From NCBI GenBank assembly GCA_964486455.1, contig CAZAMP010000020.1, positions 1 through 64,000 of the forward strand: a DNA stretch of 64,000 bases, given 5' to 3'. Below the pieces are notes generated by a model. The model was not told the DNA's origin and searched no databases. It worked only from the letters and a program-made list of their open reading frames with translations. Each line of letters begins with the position of its first letter. The first letter of the stretch is position 1. Both the position numbers and the translations under genes were made by a program. The DNA is from CAZAMP01 sp964486455 (GTDB lineage: Bacteria > Eisenbacteria > RBG-16-71-46 > CAZAMP01). Below, piece after piece: positions 7,143 to 16,853 of the stretch.

Positions 7143-9705
7143 CGTCTTCTTGGCGGTCGCCCTCGCCGCGTCGGCATGGACGGTCGACCTTCCCGATTCG
7201 CTTCGGGACCGGGTGCGGGAGAACATCGGCAGGCACGTAGACGCCGAAACGCTCACCGCCTGGCGGGACAGCTGCGACACGGAGGCCGCCGCGGCGTTCG
7301 ACTTTCTCTTTGCGTGGCTGCCACCGTCGGATCTCGCGGCCTGGCGTGCCGATCAGGTGATCTCCGACGTCCGGCTCGCGCTCAAGACGCGTCAGGAAGC
7401 GCCCTGGCGCGATGAGATCGATGATGCGCTCTTCACGACCTATGTGCTGCCGCACCGGGTGAGTCAGGAGCCCATCCAGCCGTGGCGGAGAGAGCTGCAC
7501 GAGCTCCTATGGGACCGCGTGAAGGGCAAAACGCTCCGTGAGGCCGCGCTGGAAGTCAATCGATTCTGCCGCGAGCACGCGACGTTCAAGGGCAGCTCGT
7601 TCCGCGATCAGGGTCCGCTCACGACGATGGAGCGAGGGATCGGCCGGTGCGAGGAGGAGATGATCTTCTTCGCGTCGGCGGCGCGTAGCGTGGGAATCCC
7701 CGCCCGACAGTGTTTCACGCCGTACTGGATGGCGAATGATAACAACCACGCGTGGAACGAGGTCTGGACCGGGGACGGCTGGCACTATCTCGGCGCGTGC
7801 GAGCCCACGCCGGACGTCGACATCGCATGGTTCACTGAGGCCGCGCGCCGCGCCGGCGTCGTGCTGAGCACGGCGTACGGCGAATGGCTCTTTCCGAACG
7901 AGGAGGTCTACCGTCAAAGGGACGGTCAGACGCTCATCAACTCCACGGACGTCTACACCACGCCCGGCCGGGTTGCGATCCGGTGGCACGGCGCCGATAT
8001 CACGCCGGTCCACGTACATATCTTCAACTGGGGATCGCTGACGCAGCTCTGCGAGTTCGCGGCGGAAGATGAAATGGTTCTGGGACCGGGAGACTACGTG
8101 CTTGGCGCCGAGATCGACAGCGTTCCCGTTCTCGCCGCCGTGACCGTCCGCGCGGGTGAGCGCTCCGTCGTGACGTTCGATCCCGATCTCGACGATTCGT
8201 CGCGTCTCGGATGGCTGGAAGATGGATTCTGGCTCCGCTATCCCGTTCCGCTCACCGGGGACGCGTCCGACCGACCCACGGTCGAGCCACTGACGCAGCG
8301 TACACATGAGCTCGCCATCAGCCGCAACGATCTTTGCCGCTCCGAGCGTGCCCGGCTTGACGCGGGCACCACGGCCAGGATAGCGGCGCGTGCCGCGCGG
8401 GAGATCGCGGAGCGTGGAGACCGGCTCGAGGCGATTCTCGCCCACATCGAGTCCGCCGGTGTTCGGATGGGAGCGTGGTCTGCGTTCCTCGCGGCGACGG
8501 AAGGCGACACCTTCTCCGTCGCGGCCGATCTCATCCTCGAGATGGACGTGAAGGATTTCTTCGAGTGTGATTCGTCCTCCGCCCGCACCGCGCTCCGTGA
8601 ATCGATTCGTTTGCGCGTGCTACGCGACGCCCTACCGGACACGATCTGGACGGAGTTCGTCCTCTCCCCTCGCATCGACCGGCAGCCCGGCGATTTCGCG
8701 ATGTGGACGAACCTACCGCTCTTGCATCGAGATGGCGCGCTCGCCGACGCGCGCTTTGTCCATCGGCGGTTCGCGGAGGCGGTCCGTGCCGTGGACCGGA
8801 CGCGATTCGGCTCGATCTCCACCCCATCTGAGGTCTGGAAACTCGGCGTGGCGACGGAATGGTCCGCGCGCGTCGGTCTCGTGGGCCTGCTCCGCCGAAA
8901 CGGGATCCCGGCCCGTGTCCCTTGGAGAGAAGAGTGGGTGGATGTATGGGTGGACGGGGAGTGGATCCCGGTCGATCCCCTGGACGCGGACTCGTGGAAC
9001 CGTCGCGAGGGCGGGATCTCCGCGGCGTACGCGACGTCGTCTCGCCTGACCGTTTCGTTCCTCGACCTCGGGGCGCCCATGATCCGCGCGGAAGGCTGGA
9101 GGCACTTCCGCTTGGCGAGGTTGGAAGACGGACGCTTTGAACCTCTCTACGCGGAGTATCCCGTGCGCGACGGCCGCTTGGAGATGGAGATCGCGCCCGG
9201 GGAATGGTGGCTCTTCGGCGGACAGAGAAACCACGCGGGATGTCCGCGCGTGGCCGTTCAGCGGTTCACCGCGGAGGCGGGGCAAACCGTTGAGCTGGAG
9301 ATGGACATCGGTATTCCCGCCGACGAGCGGGACCCGAAGGATCTGGCGCCTCGACAGCTTTCCGGGGAACTGCTGTCGACGTTCGGGCTCGAACCGTGGC
9401 CGGATGACCTCGACGCGGAGACCCGGCTGCTCTTCGTCTGGACCGAGGGGTCGGAAGCGTGTCGCCGCACGGCCGACGCTCTACACAGCGCGCTGGACGA
9501 TGCCGGGCCGGGGCTCTCGTTGAAGGAGTTCGAGGTCACCACCGACGATGAGCTGTCGGGGATCGTCGACGACAGGTCGCGGCTGCCCGTTGTGGCCTTG
9601 ATCGAGCGCGGTTCTCGGCGGACGCTTCTCTTCACGACAGGGATTCAGCTCGCGATCGGCGACCTCATCCGCCAGGCCATGCTTCTCGGTGAGGCCGGGC
9701 GATGA
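7129..9705 (+). CDS. Large exported transglutaminase-like protein
   Basis: An 858-residue exported protein with a short signal peptide (GPSSVFLAVALAASA). The ATG at 7129 is preceded by GGAGG at 9 bases and is preferred over longer in-frame starts inside the cupin gene. Residues about 120-235 form a transglutaminase/protease-like core: Cys174 in IGRCEEEMIFFASAA, His207 in NNHAWNEVW, and an acidic residue in GACEPTPD where the usual Asp position is Glu225. A second, degenerate copy (about residues 590-650, GLVGLLRRNGIPARV, then WVDVWVDGEW and PVDPLDADSW) lacks the Cys. The C-terminal part looks like a thioredoxin-like or beta-rich tail. It may cleave or cross-link peptides at the cell surface. 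The downstream GWxTD gene overlaps by four bases. Confidence 0.8.
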   Translation: MGPSSVFLAVALAASAWTVDLPDSLRDRVRENIGRHVDAETLTAWRDSCDTEAAAAFDFLFAWLPPSDLAAWRADQVISDVRLALKTRQEAPWRDEIDDALFTTYVLPHRVSQEPIQPWRRELHELLWDRVKGKTLREAALEVNRFCREHATFKGSSFRDQGPLTTMERGIGRCEEEMIFFASAARSVGIPARQCFTPYWMANDNNHAWNEVWTGDGWHYLGACEPTPDVDIAWFTEAARRAGVVLSTAYGEWLFPNEEVYRQRDGQTLINSTDVYTTPGRVAIRWHGADITPVHVHIFNWGSLTQLCEFAAEDEMVLGPGDYVLGAEIDSVPVLAAVTVRAGERSVVTFDPDLDDSSRLGWLEDGFWLRYPVPLTGDASDRPTVEPLTQRTHELAISRNDLCRSERARLDAGTTARIAARAAREIAERGDRLEAILAHIESAGVRMGAWSAFLAATEGDTFSVAADLILEMDVKDFFECDSSSARTALRESIRLRVLRDALPDTIWTEFVLSPRIDRQPGDFAMWTNLPLLHRDGALADARFVHRRFAEAVRAVDRTRFGSISTPSEVWKLGVATEWSARVGLVGLLRRNGIPARVPWREEWVDVWVDGEWIPVDPLDADSWNRREGGISAAYATSSRLTVSFLDLGAPMIRAEGWRHFRLARLEDGRFEPLYAEYPVRDGRLEMEIAPGEWWLFGGQRNHAGCPRVAVQRFTAEAGQTVELEMDIGIPADERDPKDLAPRQLSGELLSTFGLEPWPDDLDAETRLLFVWTEGSEACRRTADALHSALDDAGPGLSLKEFEVTTDDELSGIVDDRSRLPVVALIERGSRRTLLFTTGIQLAIGDLIRQAMLLGEAGR

Positions 9706-11843
9706 TCCGGTCGCCCACGATCATCCGGTTTGCTCCGGTGCTGGCGGCACTCGCGATGCTGGTGACACTGGTGACACCGGCCGTTGCCGTCCACGCCGAG
9801 GAACGGACGCCGACGGTCGAAGAGCTCGAGGCCAAGCTCGAGCACGCCGTTCATCCCGATTCCATCCGCTACCACCTGGCGATCGCGTACCGAGAGCGCG
9901 GCACCGTTGACGATCGCGTGAAGTCGCTCCAGATCTTCGATCGCATTCGGGCCGTCTGCTGGGATTACCCCGACTTTCATTGGGAGTGGGGGAAGACCTA
10001 CCTGGAAAGTGAACGTTTCACGGATGCGCGCGAGGCGTTCGCGCGCGTGATCGCGCGGCGCCCCGACGACGTCGACGCCCGGCTGTCCATCGCCAAGCTT
10101 CTCATGAAGACCGTGCTGCGCTACTACCGTCTCGATCTCTCCGCCGAGATCATATCGCTTCTCGACGACGCGCTCGCGATCGAGCCGATCCGCCGCGATG
10201 CGCTCTTCATCAAGTCGCTCGCACACCAGCTCGTTCGTGACGCTCCGGGACGAGATCCGCTGGCCGAAAGCCGAGCGGGGCGCGCCGCGACCGAGACGAT
10301 CCTGCGACTCGACCCGGCAGACGTTCCGTCGCGGTTGCTGCACGCCGTTCATTGCTACGACCTTGGCGAAATCGACGACGCGGACCTCTTTTTCAGGGAT
10401 GCGATCGCGATGATGCCGGATGTGGTGGCGGCGGACTTCGTATCGCCCGTTCTCACCGCCGGAGCCGACGAGCTGTCCGAGTACGTGTCGCTCGAGCCGA
10501 CCGATCGTCCGACGTTCCTCCGGTCCTATTGGCTCGAGAAGGACCCCACGCCGCTCACCCCGGCCAACGAGAGCCAGCTCGAATTCTGGAAGCGATTGAC
10601 GCTGGCCGACCTCTACTTCGGCGATCCGGAGAACGGCGTTCCGGGTTGGCTAACGGATCCCGGCGACGTGTTCGTTCGCTACGGGGCCCCCGACGCGGCG
10701 GGCTACTTTCACGCGTCGTTCGACGACGGTGGCGCGCGAACCCAGCGGCATCCGACGGTGGGCCCGCGCGCCGCTCTGAAACCGACGTTCGACTTCATCC
10801 ACCCGTCGTGGACGTGGAGGTACGACTTCGAACAACATCCGTTCGAGGTGACCTTTCACGACATAAACCTCCGGGGGACATTCAAGACGGACATGCCGAG
10901 CCAAATCACGCTCGCGGCGCTCAAGCGGGAAGCCCCCGCGGTCTTTCACGGCGCATTTCCCGGAGAGATCGTGCGCTTCTATGTCGCTGGCGTTGCGAGG
11001 CGCGGCCTGGCGGGAAAGTCGCGCGAGGAGGTCATCGTCTGTGTCGCGTCGCAGGCGGAAGGACGCTTCACGCTCGATCTCGTCGACGATCGGTCCGGGG
11101 TGGCGTTGACGCGCAAGCGGAGCGTCTCCCGCGATCACTTCTTCGAGCTCATTCCCGGAACCGAAGCAGTCGTGCTGGCGGAGACGTATGACCTGGAGCC
11201 GGGTCGGTACACGCTGAACGGAACGATCGAGGAGCGGGGCGGGAAGCGCCACGGTTCCTTCAGCGTGCCGCTGAACGTTCCCCCGTACGGAACGGATGAG
11301 CTGCAGGTGAGTCAGGTCGAGTTGGCGTTGGCGACGTCGGGAGCCTCTTCGTTCGAGCGATTGGGTCGGTCATACGTTCCGAATCCGATGGCGCTGGTGG
11401 GGGACGATCGAAATCTGAACGTCTATTTCGAGATCTACAACCTCATTCCGGATGCCCGGCATACGGCGCATTTCAGAACGCGGTACACGGTCGTTCCCCG
11501 GTCGTACGCGCTGGCGTACGCGGAGGCAGTCCGAACGGGGCTGCTGATGCTGGACGATCCGATCAGGCTGGGTCGGATGGGCACGAGTCTCGGAGGTGTC
11601 ACCCTGTCACGACGGAACTACACGGACGTGACGTTCCCCGACGAGTCCGCGCGGCTCACGGGCGCGGCCCGCTTCCCGAAGGGTGCGGAGATCGACGTCA
11701 CCGAACTGGAGTTTGGTGACTATGCCGTGATCGTGACGGTCACCGATCTCAAGACTGAACGATCAGCAACGAGCCACACGCACTTCCGCATCGTATCCGA
11801 CGAGGAGTTGCGCGCCTTTCTGACTAGCGATCGACGCGATTGA
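9702..11843 (+). CDS. GWxTD-domain protein with N-terminal TPR-like helices
   Basis: A 713-residue exported protein. The N-terminal signal segment (FAPVLAALAMLVTLVTPAVAVHA) is followed by TPR-like helical pairs (about residues 40-270, for example DFHWEWGKTYLESERFTDAREAF). A GWxTD domain follows, with the signature PGWLTDPGDVFVRYGAPD at residues 314-331, where GWxTD is residues 315-319. A beta-rich C-terminal half follows. GWxTD proteins are common in Acidobacteria, Gemmatimonadetes and uncultured FCB-type phyla and have no proven function. The start ATG overlaps the stop of the transglutaminase-like gene (ATGA), so the two are likely made together. The gene end overlaps the convergent DUF547 gene by about 20 bases. 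Confidence 0.85.
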   Translation: MIRSPTIIRFAPVLAALAMLVTLVTPAVAVHAEERTPTVEELEAKLEHAVHPDSIRYHLAIAYRERGTVDDRVKSLQIFDRIRAVCWDYPDFHWEWGKTYLESERFTDAREAFARVIARRPDDVDARLSIAKLLMKTVLRYYRLDLSAEIISLLDDALAIEPIRRDALFIKSLAHQLVRDAPGRDPLAESRAGRAATETILRLDPADVPSRLLHAVHCYDLGEIDDADLFFRDAIAMMPDVVAADFVSPVLTAGADELSEYVSLEPTDRPTFLRSYWLEKDPTPLTPANESQLEFWKRLTLADLYFGDPENGVPGWLTDPGDVFVRYGAPDAAGYFHASFDDGGARTQRHPTVGPRAALKPTFDFIHPSWTWRYDFEQHPFEVTFHDINLRGTFKTDMPSQITLAALKREAPAVFHGAFPGEIVRFYVAGVARRGLAGKSREEVIVCVASQAEGRFTLDLVDDRSGVALTRKRSVSRDHFFELIPGTEAVVLAETYDLEPGRYTLNGTIEERGGKRHGSFSVPLNVPPYGTDELQVSQVELALATSGASSFERLGRSYVPNPMALVGDDRNLNVYFEIYNLIPDARHTAHFRTRYTVVPRSYALAYAEAVRTGLLMLDDPIRLGRMGTSLGGVTLSRRNYTDVTFPDESARLTGAARFPKGAEIDVTELEFGDYAVIVTVTDLKTERSATSHTHFRIVSDEELRAFLTSDRRD

Positions 11844-12606
11844 GGTCCCAGTTCCAGTCCAGATGATGGATTCTGTCGGCGAGACTCCGGATGCGATCGT
11901 GGTCTGCCGGCTCCCGGTGGCGGAGAATGAAGTCGATGACCGATCCGCCGTCAGCCTCGAAGTCCGATCGGAACCAGTCGAAGATCTTCGTGACTCGTAG
12001 CCGATCCGATTCCACGAGCACCCAGCGCGCGTCGTTGAGTGCGTTCCATGTGACGGCATGGAGCTGTTCCTCGAGCCGGCCGTCTGAGAAGGCATGGCCC
12101 GCCAGCGGCGGACATCCGATCGACGCGCAGTTGAGCGCGAAGTGGATTCTCGGGTCGCCGAAGCGGGGGCGAATGACGTCGTTCTCGATCTCGTCCAGGG
12201 TCAGATCGCGACCGTCGACCGTGACCACGTCGATTTTCCAAGGGGATCTGAAAAGCCCGCCGATCTTCTTGATGCTCGAAATCGGATGGTGAGATAGCAC
12301 CAGCTCGAGCGTCGCCGCGTTGTAGAGGTTCAGCCAGAACGCCAGCGCCTCGCCGCGCGCGAGATCGTCGGGACGCGTCGTCTCCAGCCGATCTACGTAA
12401 TCGCTCAGGCGTGACACGTCGGTCTCGGAGGTTGCCCAGGCGTCGTAGTCGACGCGTCCGTCGCGAACGTAGCGTTCCAGCAGCGAGTCGTAGTCCCCGT
12501 GAAGACCACTCTCCGCCGCGAGCGCGCCGTCCGGCGCCTGTGTCATGATGCCCGCCGCCACGAGCAATATGCTGAGCGATATGCTAATGATCGTTTTCAT
12601 CGACAC
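11824..12606 (-). CDS. DUF547-domain exported protein
   Basis: A 260-residue exported protein with a signal peptide (KTIISISLSILLVAAGIM). The mature part is a full DUF547 domain: LLERYVRDGRVDYDAW, then EALAFWLNLYNAATLELV, IHFALNCASIGCPPL and KIFDWFRSDFE. The fold is thought to be papain-like, and the conserved Cys/His of the ALNCASIGCPPL region may be a degenerate catalytic site, but no activity is established. It starts inside the 3' end of the glycosyltransferase gene (23-base overlap), and a second ATG three codons in (12600) is equally possible. It is the last gene of the Wzi-like, TlpA-S41 and glycosyltransferase operon. Confidence 0.88.
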   Translation of the reverse strand: MSMKTIISISLSILLVAAGIMTQAPDGALAAESGLHGDYDSLLERYVRDGRVDYDAWATSETDVSRLSDYVDRLETTRPDDLARGEALAFWLNLYNAATLELVLSHHPISSIKKIGGLFRSPWKIDVVTVDGRDLTLDEIENDVIRPRFGDPRIHFALNCASIGCPPLAGHAFSDGRLEEQLHAVTWNALNDARWVLVESDRLRVTKIFDWFRSDFEADGGSVIDFILRHREPADHDRIRSLADRIHHLDWNWDLNRVDR

Positions 12607-14047
12607 TGAGTGTGTTGGATCGACTCTCCATTACACCGATTATAACCGTACTTCCGGTAACCGGATGGGCAATCGACGCGATCTCACGCGTTCGACCGAC
12701 GCCACCGGAGATCTTATCCAGAGAATTGAGTGTCGTCACGACAACCGCGTCTTTCAGATCGACCTGGCTGAGGTCGTCGACGCCTGCTCTGAACATGGCA
12801 TCGGCGGGAGTGAAGATGCGCGGTGCTTCCGCCCGCCAGACCCATGCGAGCTGCGCGGCAAAACCGTAGTCGTCGGCGATGATCAAGCGAGGATGTCGGG
12901 AGCGTCCCGCCTCGCGCCATGCAGTCTCCACGGCCTTCGCACTCTCGTCGACGGGACGGAATTCACGAAGATGATCGGACCATGACCGCGTCGCCGAGAC
13001 GCGAGCCTCGCGCGTGCCGGCGCGATGGGGGTAGAAGCCGTCGTCAGCGTGGATTCGGCGTTCGATCAGCGTGACGAGATCCGGGCGACTCATGGCCAAA
13101 CTGACGCCGGCACCGCTCACTATCGTTATCGTCAGCGCCACGGCCGTTGCGGCGCGCGGAATGCGGAACGACGCCACCGGCCACAGCAAGATCAGCGCCG
13201 GAAGGATCCAATTGCATTTGAACTGCCCGTTGACGACCGCCGCGATCGCATACGTGGCGAGGAGTCCGAACGGTACCACGGCCGGCGCGCGATACGCGCG
13301 CGTGGCGACGCCGACGACGGCGGCGAGCGGGATGAGCGGCCCTCCCTCGAGGATGAGATCGGCGAGGAAAATGAGCGCGGCGCCGAGCGTCGGCATCGTC
13401 GGGTCGACGCGTCCGAACTGCAGCATCTCACCGATCATGGCTCTGTCGACCGAGACGAGAACGGGCGCCGAGAGTGCCAGCGCGATGGCTACGGCGGCAA
13501 GACCGATGCGCGCGCGTTCGTGCCGCCAGAGGATGGGTAGCATCGGAAGCAACAGAAGTCCGGTCGGCTTGGCGAGGACGCCGAGGCCGACCGCCACGGC
13601 GACCGCGAACGGTTTCCGTTTCGCGTGCGCGAGCATCGCCGCAAGTAGCGCGCAGAACGCCATGGTGTCCGGGTGAACGATCGCCCCGACGTAGGTTTGC
13701 CAGGGACCGAACGCAATCGCCGCGAGGGCGAGAAGTCTGTGCGTGCGGCGCGCTCCCACCGTCTCGAGCCACCGGTCCAGGAGCATGAGGGACAGCACGC
13801 CGCACACGATCGCCGGCATCCGCAGCGCGAGAAGGTCCGGGATCGGCAGCGTTTCGAAGGCCCTGATCGCCCATTGCAGAAGGGGCGCGTAGAACGGTTC
13901 CGAGTGGTGGGCCCAATAGCGGTATGCAGCCTCGTCCCGACCGGGCCCGGGGAGGAGGATGAGCGGAAGGCGAAGTATCAGTGCGGCGGCGGCAGGTGGG
14001 ATCCAGACAGGTACTCGTCGTGCCACTGAAGCGGCGCTACTTCTCAC
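12584..14047 (-). CDS. Polytopic membrane glycosyltransferase, GT39/ArnT-like
   Basis: About 487 residues from the GTG at 14047, placed 7 bases after GAGAAG and overlapping the stop of the S41 gene by 11 bases. Longer in-frame starts lie deep in that gene and are rejected. There are about ten hydrophobic helices. The first extracytoplasmic loop has the acidic pair in GPGRDEAAYRYWAHHSEPFYAP, the DE signature of lipid-linked sugar transferases of the PMT/ArnT group. VHPDTMAF and LAKPTGLLLLP motifs follow. A soluble C-terminal domain sits outside. The likely job is transfer of a sugar from a polyprenyl-phosphate donor to an envelope glycan, lipid or protein. The neighbouring Wzi-like gene suggests a surface polysaccharide role. 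The exact acceptor is unknown. Confidence 0.8.
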   Translation of the reverse strand: MRSSAASVARRVPVWIPPAAAALILRLPLILLPGPGRDEAAYRYWAHHSEPFYAPLLQWAIRAFETLPIPDLLALRMPAIVCGVLSLMLLDRWLETVGARRTHRLLALAAIAFGPWQTYVGAIVHPDTMAFCALLAAMLAHAKRKPFAVAVAVGLGVLAKPTGLLLLPMLPILWRHERARIGLAAVAIALALSAPVLVSVDRAMIGEMLQFGRVDPTMPTLGAALIFLADLILEGGPLIPLAAVVGVATRAYRAPAVVPFGLLATYAIAAVVNGQFKCNWILPALILLWPVASFRIPRAATAVALTITIVSGAGVSLAMSRPDLVTLIERRIHADDGFYPHRAGTREARVSATRSWSDHLREFRPVDESAKAVETAWREAGRSRHPRLIIADDYGFAAQLAWVWRAEAPRIFTPADAMFRAGVDDLSQVDLKDAVVVTTLNSLDKISGGVGRTREIASIAHPVTGSTVIIGVMESRSNTLSVDENDH

Positions 14048-16844
14048 TGCTGTTCTTCTCAAATCGTTGATTCGCAATGAAGGCGACAGGATCTTGCTCA
14101 TCAAGCCAGTAGTCGGGGAAGAAGCCGACGCCCTCGCGGTTGGGCTCGACCCAGTCGACGACGAATTTCGTTCGACCGAAGGTGAGGTGGAGTCGGCTCG
14201 TGGTGAGCGGCGCATGTCTCTCGATGTTTCCGTAGCTCACGCAGCCAGACGTATTTTCGCCAACGATGATCGCGCCGGTGATCTGACCGGCCAGCATGGT
14301 GAACGTCTCGCCGGAAGAGGCGACGGCCTTGTCCACGAGCACGAGGATCTCCCCGGGGTACGGCGGGACGTCTGGCGCTGGGCCCAACATATCGCTCAGA
14401 TGACCCCCGATCCAAGATGACCATCTCCGCAGGTGATCCGTCTCGTCGCGCCAGAGGGTGGCGCCGCACTCCCACTCGAATGCCTGTCCGCTGAAGTTGC
14501 GACACCAGGTCATGGCGGGAGAATCGCTCCCGCCCCCATTCCCTCTCAGATCGAGAATGACGCGGTCGTAATGTCGTAGCGTGTCAGCGGTAGTCTCCAT
14601 CCCGGCGAGTCGACGCTCGCTCATGGTGCGAACGGAGAGCACGGCCGGCTGCACGGCCGGCGGATAAAACACTTCCCAGTTGTTGGGCCTGCGGTCGCTC
14701 AGGCGGACGCGCCCGCGATGAAGCGGGAGATCGATGGATGACCCGATCGTTACGGACAGCGAACCCGGCGCGCTCTCTTTGCGATCCATGGTGAGGCACC
14801 CGAGGAGATAGCGCTCGGGCTCGCGAGGAAGCGTGGGAAAGAGGTACGGCACGTCGGGTTCGGCTGTATGCGGGTTCTCAATGACGGCAGCCGCTGTGAG
14901 AGGTTTGCCAATGAGGGCAGTGGGACCGTCCGTCACGCTGAGCAACTCGTCGGAACGCTGAATCCGAAGGTCGGTGAAGTACGGCACCAGGCTGCTGATG
15001 AACCGCTTCGACCGACGCGTTAGCTCTCGCGAGTCGAGCCCGATGCCGCTCAGGCTGAAGTGCGTGTCGGAGACAGGGGATAGATAGTCGGCGATGAGGT
15101 CGAAGAAGTCGACCCACAGCCAGCTCTTCTCGGCCCGAATCGTCCGCTCGAAACGTGATGTGTGCTCTTCCCAGGATGACCCCGCGGAACGCATCTTCCA
15201 ATCCAAGTCGTCGTAGCCCGCGTATCGCAATCGCAAGAGATCGTGCAGTTCATGAAGATCGCGGGCCGCGTCGGTCGAGGTGAGCGTTGCGGGTGGAACA
15301 TCCAATCGGCGTCCGATGGGTTCGCCATCTGTGACGAAGTCGAGGGCGACGGTGTTTACTGGTCGCCCCGATGAATCCCAGCGACCCACGACGAATTGTG
15401 TCGGGCCATGGAAGAAGCGGTTGAGACCATGGGCGTCTTTGTCGTCGCTTGCCGTGTAGAGAAGAACGGGCAGGTCCGGATTGTCGGGATTGGGGACGCA
15501 CGCGATCATGGCCGGTCTCTGAATCGGAATGCGGAGATCGGCAACGTCGATGCCGTCGGCGTCGAGTGAAATGCGGTGTGCGGATAGGATCCACTTCGTG
15601 ATCGCGTTGCTGGTCGTCGTGCCGTAGAGAACCAGGACACGTGTCGCCCGCTCTTCCGGTCCGACTTCGTGCGGTTGTCGGACCGGTGCGCCCTCGAGAA
15701 AACGGCCTGAGATTGTCCGGATTTCCTCACTCCACGCGCGCTCGGCCGACGTGTCCGGACGCGTCGTCGGCCTAACGAGGATCATCTCGCTCGCCGGATC
15801 AAAGGTCTCCCACACGCTGTTGATATTGCGTGCCCAGGTGCCCGCCGGAAGGGGTTCTTCCGGCGGAGGCTCGGACGGCGTGACACCGAGCTCCTTCTCG
15901 TATGCCTGAAGCACGTCCCAGTAGTGTGTTTCGTCTGCGCGTCCCCTCGCCAGCTCGACCGCCCGGCGTTGGGTCTCGACGGCGAGCGCCAAATCGCCAC
16001 CTTCGTAGAGAATGCGGGCGTGCGTATCGACGACGGCCGCATCCTCGTCGCCCCCGGCCTCCAATGAGATCTGCAGGGCACGACGCGCGAGCGCCAGTTG
16101 ACGATCGGAGACGGTTTCGCCCGTTAACAGGTCCCAGGCGATCCCGTTCAGACGCATCTTGACGCCCGATCGCAGGTTCTTGCCGGGGTGGGCAGCGCCG
16201 ATCCGATCGATGAGCGTGGCGAGACCATCGAGATCGCACGCGTTGAAGGCAACGTAGAGGGAGTCGAGCGCGCTCCGCAGACTCTCTTCTGCCTGGATCC
16301 GATGGATCTCCGCATCGAGATCGTAGCGATCGTCGACGATTGCCATGAGCGTCTCTTCGAACCCGGCGGTGGGATTCTCAGCATCGCGTCTCACGATCGG
16401 ACCCATCCAATAGACACGGCCGGAGCGGATGACAAACGCGGAAGGGAGGTTCGGGATGCGACCTCGATGCGCGTACGACGAGAAGACGGCCTTCTCGGGG
16501 TCGCACCCAATCGCCAAGTTGCCCCAACCGGCGTTGTCAAGAAACGTCTCGACGACTGAGGGGGCTTCATGGGTGATTGCCAAGAAGCGAACACCTCGAT
16601 CCGCTAGAATCGTCTGGAGGCTGTCATGGTGGGAGAGAACGTGTCGGCTGAGCGGGCACCACGTCGCCCATAGTTCGAGGACCGTCACGCGACTCGTCTC
16701 GGGCACGGCCTGCAACCATGACACACTGTCCCATCCTGGAGCGACGTCTCCAACTCGGAGCGGCTCACTCGGCTTCGCCTCTTCGACGACGGTGAAGAGG
16801 ATGATGATCGCCGACGCGGCGCGGATGCTCTTCAGATAGCTCAA
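14037..16844 (-). CDS. Fusion protein: TlpA/thioredoxin-like domain plus S41 peptidase
   Basis: A 935-residue exported protein. It starts with TTG 9 bases after the Wzi-like stop, with AGGA upstream. A signal segment is followed by a TlpA-type thioredoxin fold (about residues 28-180), but the CxxC pair is reduced to WCPLS (Cys63, Ser66), so disulfide redox activity is unlikely. A helical middle part (about 185-320) follows. The last 400 residues form an S41 (C-terminal processing/tricorn-like) peptidase: DLRGNGGGSDSP, then KAVASSGETFTML with the catalytic Ser at 843/844, and NTSGCVSYGN. Between them lies a region with a beta-lactamase or hydrolase-like feel that I do not recognise. Thioredoxin-S41 fusion is unusual. 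Confidence 0.8.
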   Translation of the reverse strand: MSYLKSIRAASAIIILFTVVEEAKPSEPLRVGDVAPGWDSVSWLQAVPETSRVTVLELWATWCPLSRHVLSHHDSLQTILADRGVRFLAITHEAPSVVETFLDNAGWGNLAIGCDPEKAVFSSYAHRGRIPNLPSAFVIRSGRVYWMGPIVRRDAENPTAGFEETLMAIVDDRYDLDAEIHRIQAEESLRSALDSLYVAFNACDLDGLATLIDRIGAAHPGKNLRSGVKMRLNGIAWDLLTGETVSDRQLALARRALQISLEAGGDEDAAVVDTHARILYEGGDLALAVETQRRAVELARGRADETHYWDVLQAYEKELGVTPSEPPPEEPLPAGTWARNINSVWETFDPASEMILVRPTTRPDTSAERAWSEEIRTISGRFLEGAPVRQPHEVGPEERATRVLVLYGTTTSNAITKWILSAHRISLDADGIDVADLRIPIQRPAMIACVPNPDNPDLPVLLYTASDDKDAHGLNRFFHGPTQFVVGRWDSSGRPVNTVALDFVTDGEPIGRRLDVPPATLTSTDAARDLHELHDLLRLRYAGYDDLDWKMRSAGSSWEEHTSRFERTIRAEKSWLWVDFFDLIADYLSPVSDTHFSLSGIGLDSRELTRRSKRFISSLVPYFTDLRIQRSDELLSVTDGPTALIGKPLTAAAVIENPHTAEPDVPYLFPTLPREPERYLLGCLTMDRKESAPGSLSVTIGSSIDLPLHRGRVRLSDRRPNNWEVFYPPAVQPAVLSVRTMSERRLAGMETTADTLRHYDRVILDLRGNGGGSDSPAMTWCRNFSGQAFEWECGATLWRDETDHLRRWSSWIGGHLSDMLGPAPDVPPYPGEILVLVDKAVASSGETFTMLAGQITGAIIVGENTSGCVSYGNIERHAPLTTSRLHLTFGRTKFVVDWVEPNREGVGFFPDYWLDEQDPVAFIANQRFEKNSSEK

Positions 16845-16853
16845 GGTTGATTC

